This document shows positions 1-6,351 of a stretch of DNA of 9,778 nt, piece after piece. This DNA is from DAOTWA01 sp034435955. GTDB taxonomy: Bacteria > Chloroflexota > Anaerolineae > Anaerolineales > Anaerolineaceae. Made by a program: the position numbers and the translations under genes. Each line of letters opens with the position of its first letter. The first letter of the stretch is position 1. Location: contig DAOTWA010000067.1 of assembly GCA_034435955.1 (NCBI GenBank), positions 1 to 9,778 of the forward strand. The letters run 5' to 3'. Under the pieces are notes generated by a model that was not told the origin of the DNA, made no database searches, and was given only the letters and a program-made list of their open reading frames with translations.

Positions 1-83
1 CCCAGCAAGCCGGCCAGACGACCGAAAGCCGCCTTGCTGGAACGCGCCAGGCCTTGTCTCCACACATCAAGAAACGGTGACAT
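1..83 (-). CDS. ftsY: Probable signal recognition particle receptor FtsY, N-terminal fragment
   Basis: Only the first 27 codons are inside the window; the gene runs off the left edge. The peptide starts MSPFLDVWRQGLARSSKAAF and continues GRLAGLL. A short amphipathic start followed by a GLxRxxxxxFGRLxxLLG segment is how many short bacterial FtsY proteins begin, ahead of the NG GTPase domain. FtsY is the membrane-associated GTPase that docks SRP-ribosome complexes at the Sec translocon. No catalytic motif is visible, so the call rests on this N-terminal similarity alone. The ATG (complement of 81-83) has no Shine-Dalgarno sequence. A TATAAT -10 box lies only about 10 bases upstream, so the message may be nearly leaderless. 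It is the last gene of the leftward series but appears to have its own promoter. Confidence 0.55.
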   Translation of the reverse strand, partial: MSPFLDVWRQGLARSSKAAFGRLAGLL

Positions 84-92
84 ACGGAACGG

Positions 93-121
93 ATTATAAC
101 TTGCCGCAGATCATCCGGCAA
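93..121 (-). promoter_or_regulatory. Putative sigma70-type promoter for the ftsY-like gene
   Basis: On the minus strand TTGCCG (complement of 116-121) and a perfect TATAAT (complement of 93-98) are separated by 17 bases. The expected start point would fall within a few bases of the ATG at 83, giving an almost leaderless transcript, which fits the lack of a Shine-Dalgarno site. The -35 box lies inside a 7-bp inverted repeat (100-122). Confidence 0.45.
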
Positions 122-122
122 G
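100..122. repeat. Perfect 7-bp inverted repeat overlapping the ftsY-side promoter
   Basis: CTTGCCG (100-106) and CGGCAAG (116-122) are exact inverted copies around a 9-base spacer. The dyad covers the putative -35 box and most of the -35/-10 spacer. It could be an operator, or the stem of a transcription terminator for the lipoprotein gene that ends at 143. The run after it on the minus strand (TTATAAT) is not a clean U-tract, so the terminator reading is the weaker one. Confidence 0.4.
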
Positions 123-142
123 CCAGCCTGTTAATCGACGCT

Positions 143-928
143 TTATGGCCATGGAATGGATGCCGGGGCGGAGTATCCGTGCTTTTCCACAGTATAAATA
201 TCGCCGTGGGAAGGTGTCTTGCAGTCCTTCTCATCCGTCACGGTGTAACTTGTGGTGTACTGGTCAGGAAAAGATACCGTCCACCACAGGTAGGCGCCCT
301 TCTGACAGACCCATGCTTCGATGAAATAGCCGCGATCTTTATCCTCGCTCATCACCATACGATCCCATGAGATGGTAACCTGATCCCCGTCGCGCGAGGC
401 GCGCACATTGTGTGGAGGCCCATACTGGTTGGTGCCGATGGTTTGGATATGGGGTTCAGTATAACGAACCGTGTTGAGATCCCCGCTTACTTCTACGACC
501 GATGGAGCTACCCAACACCAGTAGCTGAGCTTGTCAAACTTGACGAATAACCAGGAGCTGTATTGAAAGCGCCCGCGTACTGTACCGGTATCGCCCGGGT
601 AGAGATCCGCGGCGTGCAGGTACGCCTTGGATGGCCCATAGCGGCAATGAGCCTGAACCTTGACGGTAACGGCTGGGAAGGTAAAGGTCGGCGTGGGGGT
701 GATAGTAGGGGTATCGGTAATGGTTGGAGTAAGGGTTATGGTGGCCGTGGGTGTGGCTGTTCCCGTCGGCGTGGGCGATGAGGTTCGAGCAAGCGTGTGA
801 GATGCAGATGGGGTGATTGTGGCTGCGATGGCGAGTCTCTGAGCGGTATTTGTTGCCGAAGTTGATTCTTTCGGCGACGAACAGGCCGATAAAAAGATCA
901 GCATGGCGGTCAGGAACAGTCTTTTCAA
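143..928 (-). CDS. Secreted lipoprotein with Thr/Pro linker, SH3-like and fibronectin III-like domains
   Basis: A 261-aa protein probably anchored on the outer face of the cytoplasmic membrane. Residues 1-16 form a type II signal peptide: K2-R3, a hydrophobic core, then lipobox L-S-A-C with Cys16 as the lipidation site. Residues 40-85 are a Thr/Pro-rich low-complexity linker. Residues about 86-147 resemble a bacterial SH3-like domain (CRYGPSxxY..., then W- and Y-rich strands). Residues about 171-255 look like a fibronectin type III domain (PPHNVRASRDGDQVTISW start). The start is a TTG; it is chosen because GGAG lies 6 bases upstream (complement of 935-938) and because it supplies the basic n-region. 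The next ATG, at codon 9, would cut into the hydrophobic core. It follows rlmN by 24 bases. Such domains commonly bind cell-wall or extracellular ligands, but the ligand here is unknown. Confidence 0.75.
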   Translation of the reverse strand: MKRLFLTAMLIFLSACSSPKESTSATNTAQRLAIAATITPSASHTLARTSSPTPTGTATPTATITLTPTITDTPTITPTPTFTFPAVTVKVQAHCRYGPSKAYLHAADLYPGDTGTVRGRFQYSSWLFVKFDKLSYWCWVAPSVVEVSGDLNTVRYTEPHIQTIGTNQYGPPHNVRASRDGDQVTISWDRMVMSEDKDRGYFIEAWVCQKGAYLWWTVSFPDQYTTSYTVTDEKDCKTPSHGDIYTVEKHGYSAPASIPWP

Positions 929-952
929 GATGATCTCCGGGGACGACGGTAT

Positions 953-2008
953 TCAGGCGGGGATTTCGCTGGCGAGCTGGCCGCAACCAGCCTGTATGTC
1001 AATGCCGCGGCGGATGCGGATGGTGCAGGGTATGCCGCGCTGCTCCAGTTCGGCGCGGAAAGCTTCGGCGCGCTCGCGAGTGGTGGCTGCGCCGGAGTAC
1101 TTTTTAGTCGGATTGAGGGGTATGACGTTCACGTGGCAAAGCAGGCCTTTCAGGCGTGCAGCCAGCTCGCGGGCGTCTTCGCGCCGGTCGTTGACGCCGC
1201 GGATCAAGGCCCATTCAAAAGTGATACGCCGGTTGGTCAGTCGAACATAATCGCGGCAGGCTTCCAATAAGTCATCCAGTGGGTATTTGCGGTTCACGGG
1301 CAGGAGAGATGTGCGCAACGCGTCGTTGGCGGCGTGCAGGGAAATAGCCAGATTGACCTGGCGCTTCTCAGCAGCGAAGCGGCGGATCATGGGCACCAGG
1401 CCCACAGTGGAGATCGTAAAACGGCGCTCTCCCAAGGCGAAGCCCTGTGGATCGTTCAGTCGGTCGATGGCAGCCATGGTGGCGTCGTAGTTATGAAGAG
1501 GTTCGCCCATGCCCATGACCACCACATTGGTGACCTTCTCGCCGCGCTCTTTGAGCAGGCGGGCGTAATATAGAACCTGCTCGACGATCTCTCCGCTGGT
1601 CAGATGTCGTTTAAAGCCCATCTGTCCGGTGGCACAAAAAACGCAGCCCATCGCACAACCGGATTGGGTGGAGATGCACAGCGTGCGGCGACGCTCATAG
1701 TTCATAAGCACGGCTTCAATGGCGTTGCCGTCGGGAAGCATGAAGAGGGTCTTGGTGGTCTGGCCATCTGCTGAGCGGAGGACCCGATCAGGGTGCAAAG
1801 CAGAGAATGAGATTTCGTCGTCCAGGCGACGGCGCAAGGCGATGGGTAAGTCGGTGAACTCACCCCAATCTTTCCACAAATGCTGATAAATTCCCTGCCA
1901 GATCTGGCGCGCGCGATAAGGCGCCTCACCCCAGGTTTCCAGGAGCGAAGAAAGCCGAGGAAAGTCGAAATCGTAGATCGAGGGCAAAGAGGTCGCCGGT
2001 GGAGACAT
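953..2008 (-). CDS. rlmN: 23S rRNA (A2503-C2)/tRNA (A37-C2) methyltransferase RlmN
   Basis: A 351-aa radical-SAM enzyme of the RlmN/Cfr family. It methylates C2 of adenosine 2503 in 23S rRNA, and in many bacteria A37 of some tRNAs, acting through a methyl-cysteine intermediate. The 4Fe-4S motif C-AMG-C-VF-C is at Cys118, Cys122 and Cys125. The GEP motif (GMGEPL, 166-171) and the late GCGQL segment with Cys342, the expected methylated cysteine, are all present. The family's N-terminal helical domain (about 10-100) is complete and the length is normal. No Shine-Dalgarno sequence precedes the ATG at 2008; the HAD gene stops 14 bases upstream, so translation probably depends on ribosomes finishing that gene. 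Cfr, the A2503-C8 enzyme conferring antibiotic resistance, is a paralogue; the chromosomal housekeeping context favours RlmN. Confidence 0.95.
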   Translation of the reverse strand: MSPPATSLPSIYDFDFPRLSSLLETWGEAPYRARQIWQGIYQHLWKDWGEFTDLPIALRRRLDDEISFSALHPDRVLRSADGQTTKTLFMLPDGNAIEAVLMNYERRRTLCISTQSGCAMGCVFCATGQMGFKRHLTSGEIVEQVLYYARLLKERGEKVTNVVVMGMGEPLHNYDATMAAIDRLNDPQGFALGERRFTISTVGLVPMIRRFAAEKRQVNLAISLHAANDALRTSLLPVNRKYPLDDLLEACRDYVRLTNRRITFEWALIRGVNDRREDARELAARLKGLLCHVNVIPLNPTKKYSGAATTRERAEAFRAELEQRGIPCTIRIRRGIDIQAGCGQLASEIPA

Positions 2009-2022
2009 AGAGGAGTGGAGGA

Positions 2023-2832
2023 CTACAAGGACTTATGCGGCGGGTGAAATAAATCAGAGATAGCGTCAAGGATCAGGTCGGGCGGGGGAGACCAGGAGAG
2101 GCCCTGGCTGCGGGAACTGACGCCAGTGAGCACCAATGCCGTCCGGCAACCGACCGCCTGACCACCGGCGATGTCCGTCTCCAGGCGGTCGCCAATCACC
2201 AGAGTTTCACCGGGGGAAGTTTCGAGTCGGGCGAGAGCCACTTCGAACATGGCCGGAGCTGGCTTGCCGATCACCAGCGGTTTCTGGCCGGTTGAGGCTT
2301 CTAGTGCAGCCAGGATGGTGCCTGCGCCGGGGATGTCTCCCTCGGGCGTCGGCAAAGTGCGGTCTGGGTTGGTGCCGATGAAACGCACGCCGCTGTTCAC
2401 CAGCAAAGTAGCGCGCTTCAATTTTTCATAGGTCAAGTCGCGATCGAGGCCGGCGACTACCGCAAGGACGCCTTCCTCGGCTTGGGTGAAGCCGCGAGCA
2501 GCGAGGGCTTCTTTCAAACCGGTCTCGCCGACTACATATAGAGGACCGCCGTTCGGAAACAGCCGCCGGAGATACTCGGCGGTGGCTTCGGCGGATGTGA
2601 CCACCTGCCATTCCTCCAAATGGACGCCGAAGCCAGCCAGCTTGTCAAGGTAAAAGCGCGTCGAACGGGTGGCGTTATTGGTGGCAAGCAGTACCCGCAG
2701 GCCGCGTTCCCGCATCTGGCGAAACAGAGTTTTGAGATCACCAATAGGCTGCGAATCGCGCCAGAGGACGCCATCCATGTCTAAAATGAGGCCGCGGATT
2801 GGTGGATCAAGCTGGTCGATGGCAGCGGTCAT
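2023..2832 (-). CDS. HAD-IIA family phosphatase (NagD/phosphoglycolate phosphatase-like)
   Basis: A 269-aa haloacid dehalogenase-superfamily hydrolase of subfamily IIA. Motif I is DMDGVLW with nucleophile Asp18 and acid/base Asp20. Motif II is TNNATRS with Thr51. Motif III is the lysine of GKPAP (Lys190). Motif IV is GDRLETD (Asp215, Asp220), which completes the Mg2+ site. The large insertion between motifs II and III is the C2 cap typical of NagD, 4-nitrophenylphosphatase and phosphoglycolate phosphatase enzymes. The substrate cannot be told from sequence: sugar phosphates, nucleotides and phosphoglycolate are all possible. Its ATG overlaps the TGA of the DUF1028 gene as ATGA (complement of 2829-2832), with no good Shine-Dalgarno site, indicating translational coupling. 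Confidence 0.9.
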   Translation of the reverse strand: MTAAIDQLDPPIRGLILDMDGVLWRDSQPIGDLKTLFRQMRERGLRVLLATNNATRSTRFYLDKLAGFGVHLEEWQVVTSAEATAEYLRRLFPNGGPLYVVGETGLKEALAARGFTQAEEGVLAVVAGLDRDLTYEKLKRATLLVNSGVRFIGTNPDRTLPTPEGDIPGAGTILAALEASTGQKPLVIGKPAPAMFEVALARLETSPGETLVIGDRLETDIAGGQAVGCRTALVLTGVSSRSQGLSWSPPPDLILDAISDLFHPPHKSL

Positions 2833-3701
2833 GCGAATCGCTTTATGAGAAATTCATACACCGGACGGTCCATGCGCCCTTTATCCAGATGCACCCGTTC
2901 CTCGAAGTTTTCGTTGCCGGTGAAGGTGCGCAGGGCATCGCTGGTGGCCGCGTCTAACCGACCGTCTGGCTCGCCTTGATAATACCCAAGCCGGATCATG
3001 ATGCGCTGCAGGGAGGCCAATGGCTCACCCTCCAACGGAATCTGCTCGCTCTCGGGGCTTTTCCCAAAGTAAAGTTTTTGCAGCTCTAAAAGCTCGGCCA
3101 GGCGCGAGACCGGATCCGGATGATCATCCACACGGTAGTCGATCCAGCGGTCGTTATATCCGGCGTATCCCCCCTTATATTTGGCCACATATATCGCGGC
3201 GCTCTGCCGCCCGCGCCTGTCGCCCCCGGCGCGATCACCAGCCAGCAAGGCAGCAATCAAACGATCGGGAAAATGCGCGGCGGCATTACGCTGGTATGCA
3301 TCGAGCATGGCCTGGACGACGCCCTCTCCAGCTAGAATATTGCCCTGAATGGCCAGGTTCTCGCTGGCTAAGCCGCCCGCCCAGGGCGAACACTGATTTC
3401 CCGTAAAAGTGGCGGAACGCCCGGCAGCATCCACGATGCCAACCTGGCGATGTTCACGGTCGGGATCGTCCGCCAGCAGGCGGGCAAGAGTCTCCTCGGC
3501 GGAGAGGCCGCTCGCCAGCAGCTTCAAACCATTCGGTCCGTATGAGGTGTTGGCGTAGGACTGCGTGGCAATGGCTCCCGCGTGCGCCTGGGCCCAGGGG
3601 ACAACAGCGCCGACAGCCGGAAACTTAGAAGCCACGGCCACACCCCAGGCCTGCTCAACCGGGTCGTAGGCCACGATAGAGAAGGTGGACGGTCTAATCA
3701 T
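2829..3701 (-). CDS. DUF1028 (Ntn-hydrolase-like) protein with C-terminal peptidoglycan-binding-like domain
   Basis: A 290-aa protein. Residues 1-215 match DUF1028: the start TFSIVAYDP, the GVAVASKFPAVG segment, the AxATQSYANTSYGP region and the conserved GGDRRGRQSAA block (159-169). The fold is assigned to the Ntn-hydrolase group, but no reaction is firmly established and no autoprocessing signature is obvious. Residues about 225-288 (LQRIMIRLGYYQGEPDGRLDA onward) resemble a putative peptidoglycan-binding domain, a C-terminal addition known in this family. There is no signal peptide, so the protein appears cytoplasmic despite that domain. The ATG start is supported by GAGGAG (complement of 3710-3715) with an 8-base spacer. 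It is the first gene after clpP and is coupled to the HAD phosphatase. Confidence 0.9.
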   Translation of the reverse strand: MIRPSTFSIVAYDPVEQAWGVAVASKFPAVGAVVPWAQAHAGAIATQSYANTSYGPNGLKLLASGLSAEETLARLLADDPDREHRQVGIVDAAGRSATFTGNQCSPWAGGLASENLAIQGNILAGEGVVQAMLDAYQRNAAAHFPDRLIAALLAGDRAGGDRRGRQSAAIYVAKYKGGYAGYNDRWIDYRVDDHPDPVSRLAELLELQKLYFGKSPESEQIPLEGEPLASLQRIMIRLGYYQGEPDGRLDAATSDALRTFTGNENFEERVHLDKGRMDRPVYEFLIKRFA

Positions 3702-3730
3702 GCAGGCGTCTCCTCGGCTGCGAATGAAAG

Positions 3731-3755
3731 GCCGGACAGCGAAGGGCTATCCGGC
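3731..3755 (-). terminator. Hairpin between clpP and the DUF1028 gene, possible weak terminator
   Basis: GCCGGA (3731-3736) and TCCGGC (3750-3755) are inverted copies, with an inner AGC/GCT extension after one mismatch. Read on the minus strand the stem is followed by CTTTCATTC, only a poor U-tract. It could attenuate transcription after clpP, or protect the 3' end of the tig-clpP message. No convincing promoter is seen in the rest of the 80-base gap (3702-3780). Confidence 0.35.
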
Positions 3756-3780
3756 TGGTTTCATGCTCAGCCTATATCCT

Positions 3781-4383
3781 TTACTTGCGCGGTTTGAGAA
3801 CTTGATCGATCAAACCATACTCGACAGCCTGCTGGGCGTCCATGTAGAAGTCACGCTCTGTGTCTCGCTCGATAGTCTCGAGGGTCTGACCGGTAGCTTC
3901 TGCGAGTATGCGGTTCAAGGCCTGTTTTATGCGCAGGATCTCACGAGCCTGAATTTCAATGTCGGAAGCCTGACCTTGAGCACCGCCAAGCGGCTGATGC
4001 ATATGGATCGTGGCGTGCGGCAGAGCATAGCGCTGGCCTTTGGATCCGGCTGCGAGGAGCACAGTGCCGAACGAAGCGGTCACACCAACGGCCACTGTGC
4101 TGATTGCGTTGGGGATCATCTGCATGGTGTCGTAAATGGCCATGCCAGCGTAAACCTGACCACCAGGCGAATTGATATACATTTGGATGCTGCGCTCAGG
4201 GTCCTCTTTGCTCAGGTAGAGGAGCTGAGCAACCACCAGGTTCGAAACCTGATCGTCAATAGGGGTACCTACAAAGATGATGCGTTCCTTCAACAGGAGC
4301 GAGTAGATGTCATAGGCACGCTCTCCACGAGCAGAAGTCTCGATGACCATGGGGATGACAGAACTGATATCAGGAATAGACAT
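3781..4383 (-). CDS. clpP: ATP-dependent Clp protease proteolytic subunit ClpP
   Basis: A 200-aa serine protease subunit that assembles into the tetradecameric chamber and degrades substrates fed by ClpX or ClpC/ClpA. The catalytic triad is visible as Ser104 (GVTASFG), His129 (IHMHQP) and Asp178 (DTERD), with family-typical spacings of 25 and 49 residues. The MYINSPGG and LLAAGSKGQRYALP blocks are also typical. The serine context ASFG, where ASMG is more usual, is a mild variant. The ATG at 4383 is chosen because GGAGG (complement of 4393-4397) sits 9 bases upstream and because 200 residues is the usual length. An in-frame GTG at 4407 would add 8 residues and overlaps the tig stop codon as GTGA, so that longer form is possible. 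It lies directly downstream of tig, a common pairing of folding and degradation functions. Confidence 0.95.
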   Translation of the reverse strand: MSIPDISSVIPMVIETSARGERAYDIYSLLLKERIIFVGTPIDDQVSNLVVAQLLYLSKEDPERSIQMYINSPGGQVYAGMAIYDTMQMIPNAISTVAVGVTASFGTVLLAAGSKGQRYALPHATIHMHQPLGGAQGQASDIEIQAREILRIKQALNRILAEATGQTLETIERDTERDFYMDAQQAVEYGLIDQVLKPRK

Positions 4384-4403
4384 TTCAAAATACCTCCATT
4401 CGA

Positions 4404-5864
4404 TCACTGATCGTCCGATTGTTCGGGCATATTATCTGGCTCCGCTGCGGTTTCAGCGGATGTGTTCTCTTTGGGCGTGGCATCCTGGCCCTCAGGCGCA
4501 TCGGCGGCGCTCTGCTTGGCCGGCTCCGCTTCAGCCTGGCCGGTGGCGATTTGCTTCAGGCGTTCGAGTACGCGACGGTTCATTACCCGGTTGATGGCTT
4601 CCATGGCAATGACGTTAGCCAGCCGCTGGGTGCCAATGCGCCGCTGGATTCGTCGCAAATCACCCGCATTCTGCAATTCAGAAAGCGCCTGCGAATATTC
4701 GGAGCTTATCTCATTCTCGTCCGCCTCGATATGTTCCACCCGCGCCACTTCGTCCATCACCAGTGAACGCTCAAGGCGTTTGATGGCGACCGGTTTAACC
4801 TCCTGGTCGATAAAAGTCTGGCGATCCAAACGGCGCATTTTCAAATAGGTGTCCAGGTCTAGGTTCTGGCGGGAGAGATCGTGCTCAACGTTGTGCAAAA
4901 CCTCCTCGATCTCTCTATCCAGCATCTGCGGCGGATATTTCACCGTCGCACCCTCGAGAATCTTGTCGATTAGACGCGCGAAATAGTCACGATCATACGC
5001 ATCTCTGGCATCTTCTTCCAGGTGGGTGCGTATAGATGAACGCATCTCTTCGCTCGATGGATATCCGATCGACTGGGCGAATTCGTCGTCTAACTCAGGA
5101 AGGATTAACGCCTTGACGGATTGCACCTGCACGGTAAACTCGACTTCCTTGCCCCGCAGGTTCTCATCATCGGCGTCATCGGCGTATTGGAAGGTAAGGA
5201 TCTTACTTTCTCCGGCAGAAAGCCCGATGAGTTGCAGGCCAAAGCCAGGGAAGGGGTATTCATCGCCTTCCTGCTCTTCTTCTGGGGCGACCAACGCCTG
5301 GATCGGCGTTGGTCTGATGACAAGGGAATCTTCGCCCTCTGATGGATGGACCAGCCTGCCTTCCAATGTGCCAAATACAAGATCGCCAAGTTGAGCGGGC
5401 CGCTCAACTGGCTCAAGCGTGGCATAGCTACGTTGGAGGCGTTTTAAGAACTTTTCGACCTCTTCGTCCTGGAGAGGTTTGGGCTCGTACGGCAGGCGAA
5501 CAGAACGAAAATCGCCCAAATTCACCTCAGGCTCCAAGGGCACGACAAAGGAGAGCTTGACCGGCTGAAGGGAGAGGACGTCATCCAGCCTGCCAGGACC
5601 GCCAGGTTTGACACCGGCCTCTTCAAGGATTTTGGGATAATGCTCGTCAATCAGCAAGTCGATTGCTTCCTGCTGGATGGCACCCTCGCCGACCGTGCGC
5701 AGAACGATGTTGTAAGGGGCTTTTCCAGGTCTGAAACCGGGTATCTTGGTTTCTTGAGAAATTTTACGGGCAGCCCGATGCTTATAGCTTTCGTATAGCT
5801 GATCGTCAATCTCGGCGATTAATTTAACCTGATGATTTTCGAGTAACTCAGTTTCGATTTTCAA
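4404..5864 (-). CDS. tig: Trigger factor, ribosome-associated chaperone and peptidyl-prolyl isomerase
   Basis: A 486-aa trigger factor. It binds ribosomal protein L23 at the exit tunnel and shields nascent chains. Residues about 1-110 form the ribosome-binding domain with the signature GFRPGKAP (43-50). Residues about 148-250 form the FKBP-type PPIase domain, which carries an acidic insertion (EEEQEGDEYPF). Residues about 255-430 are the helical C-terminal chaperone domain. Residues about 432-486 are an acidic, Ala/Glu-rich disordered tail. The chosen start is the TTG at 5864, giving (M)KIETELLEN, the usual family beginning. GAGGG (complement of 5873-5877) lies 8 bases upstream. An in-frame TTG at 5879 would bury that Shine-Dalgarno site inside the coding region. 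No promoter is visible between the tRNA remnant (ending 5906) and this start, so transcription must come from further right. Confidence 0.95.
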   Translation of the reverse strand: MKIETELLENHQVKLIAEIDDQLYESYKHRAARKISQETKIPGFRPGKAPYNIVLRTVGEGAIQQEAIDLLIDEHYPKILEEAGVKPGGPGRLDDVLSLQPVKLSFVVPLEPEVNLGDFRSVRLPYEPKPLQDEEVEKFLKRLQRSYATLEPVERPAQLGDLVFGTLEGRLVHPSEGEDSLVIRPTPIQALVAPEEEQEGDEYPFPGFGLQLIGLSAGESKILTFQYADDADDENLRGKEVEFTVQVQSVKALILPELDDEFAQSIGYPSSEEMRSSIRTHLEEDARDAYDRDYFARLIDKILEGATVKYPPQMLDREIEEVLHNVEHDLSRQNLDLDTYLKMRRLDRQTFIDQEVKPVAIKRLERSLVMDEVARVEHIEADENEISSEYSQALSELQNAGDLRRIQRRIGTQRLANVIAMEAINRVMNRRVLERLKQIATGQAEAEPAKQSAADAPEGQDATPKENTSAETAAEPDNMPEQSDDQ

Positions 5865-5905
5865 TGAATTTTCCCTCAATTGATACCGCGATTACGGCGG
5901 CTCGA

Positions 5906-5972
5906 TGGTGGGGAAGGAGGGACTTGAACCCTCACGCCTTGCGGCACGTGATCCTAAGTCACGCCTGTCTGC
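5906..5972 (-). tRNA. 3' part of tRNA-Leu(UAG), 5' portion missing; likely integration site remnant
   Basis: Read on the minus strand, the following are all present: CCA (5906-5908), discriminator A, 3' acceptor strand CTTCCCC (5910-5916), T arm GAGGG-TTCAAGT-CCCTC (5917-5933), the long class II variable arm (5934-5946), and an anticodon arm CGTGA-CTTAGGA-TCACG (5947-5963) with anticodon TAG at 5954-5956. GCAGACAGG upstream fits the D-arm 3' side of a tRNA-Leu. Beyond about 5972 the fit fails: no GGGGAAG exists to pair with CTTCCCC, and the D arm is about 5-6 bases too short for any alternative. I therefore read it as a 5'-truncated tRNA whose missing half should lie at the far end of the element. 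An odd but intact tRNA is the less likely alternative. Confidence 0.75.
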
Positions 5973-6077
5973 TGGGCCTTCGCACCGCTATATGTGGCGG
6001 TGGAAGTCAATCCCTGCCGCACCCCTGGCGGTATTCTTGCGTCACCCGCTGCCGCAAAACGGCCTAATCACGTGCCG
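5942..6077. repeat. 11-bp inverted repeat linking the tRNA remnant and the element end
   Basis: CGGCACGTGAT at 5942-5952 (variable arm and 3' anticodon stem of the tRNA remnant) is repeated exactly in inverted orientation as ATCACGTGCCG at 6067-6077. A leftward transcript from the promoter at 6106-6133 would carry both copies and could form an 11-bp helix that competes with the tRNA anticodon arm. It may be a recombination half-site pair or an RNA switch; neither is shown. Confidence 0.6.
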
Positions 6078-6105
6078 TATAAGCCGCTTTGTGGCATGTA
6101 TTTAC

Positions 6106-6133
6106 ATTGTAACGGATTGCCATATGGTGTCAA
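6106..6133 (-). promoter_or_regulatory. Strong outward-facing sigma70-type promoter toward the tRNA remnant and tig
   Basis: On the minus strand a perfect TTGACA (complement of 6128-6133) is followed after 16 bases by TACAAT (complement of 6106-6111), 5 of 6 matches to TATAAT. Transcription would begin near 6099 and run left. The only genes in that direction are the truncated tRNA-Leu and the tig-clpP series. It is probably an element-borne promoter that restores expression cut off by the insertion, or less likely a native promoter retained at the junction. Confidence 0.6.
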
Positions 6134-6207
6134 GAGACTTTTTTACTGAGTAGTCGGCCATTAACCGCTATGCGTCAACCGTGCTGAGCAAGTGGGGGCT
6201 GTGGCGG

Positions 6208-6246
6208 CTGCTCAGTAGAGGTGAGAGCCGCTTTTATACTGAGCAG
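6208..6246. repeat. Dyad of the 10-bp element repeat, CTGCTCAGTA/TACTGAGCAG
   Basis: CTGCTCAGTA (6208-6217) and TACTGAGCAG (6237-6246) are exact inverted copies 19 bases apart. The left arm lies in GGCTGCTCAGTAGAG (6206-6220), which recurs identically at 8287-8301. Degenerate copies lie just left at 6144-6153 (one mismatch) and 6182-6191 (two mismatches). Confidence 0.75.
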
Positions 6247-6261
6247 GTAGAACGCTCGTTC

Positions 6262-6277
6262 CCGCCACTTGTGGCGG
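6262..6277. promoter_or_regulatory. Operator-like palindrome CCGCCAC-TT-GTGGCGG
   Basis: A perfect 7-bp inverted repeat with a 2-base centre, about 38 bases upstream of the -35 box at 6315. GTGGCGG half-sites also occur singly at 5994-6000 and 6201-6207. It could bind the downstream RHH protein, another dimeric regulator, or the element integrase. The binder is not identified. Confidence 0.45.
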
Positions 6278-6314
6278 TAGAGAGATATTTTAACGCTGGA
6301 TGTGGCGTTTTCTC

Positions 6315-6343
6315 TTGACGAATTAGCGGATATGTAGTAACAT
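6315..6343 (+). promoter_or_regulatory. Putative rightward promoter for the element gene series
   Basis: TTGACG (6315-6320) and TAACAT (6338-6343) are separated by 17 bases. The -35 matches 5 of 6 and the -10 matches 4 of 6 consensus positions. A 5-bp inverted repeat (AACGC 6292-6296, GCGTT 6305-6309) lies immediately upstream. The start would be near 6350, giving a leader of about 77 bases before the RHH gene. Confidence 0.55.
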
Positions 6344-6351
6344 CAGCAAGT

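Noticed and set aside
563..781. Rightward glycine/arginine-rich frame
   Set aside because: Direct complement of the Thr/Pro-repeat linker of the lipoprotein gene; no start signal and composition explained by the repeat.
953..2008. Cfr-type antibiotic resistance methyltransferase
   Set aside because: Chromosomal housekeeping neighbourhood and RlmN-typical length and motifs; nothing indicates C8 specificity.
3685..4410. Rightward 241-codon frame opposite clpP
   Set aside because: Complete overlap with clpP, which has an intact catalytic triad; the antisense frame is open by codon-bias effect.
5906..5990. Group I intron-split tRNA-Leu
   Set aside because: Known bacterial tRNA-Leu introns sit in the anticodon loop, which is uninterrupted here, and no 5' half is found within the next few hundred bases.
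5906..6099. tmRNA or SRP RNA for the leftward transcript ending in CCA
   Set aside because: No tag-peptide frame, no SRP GGAAGCAG-type apical loop, and no 5' GGGGAAG to close the acceptor; the anticodon and variable arms fit tRNA-Leu instead.
5905..6153. Rightward 82-codon frame starting MVGKEGLEP
   Set aside because: It is the antisense of the tRNA-Leu remnant plus non-coding element end; this kind of GKEGLEPSRLA peptide is a familiar artefact of tRNA genes.
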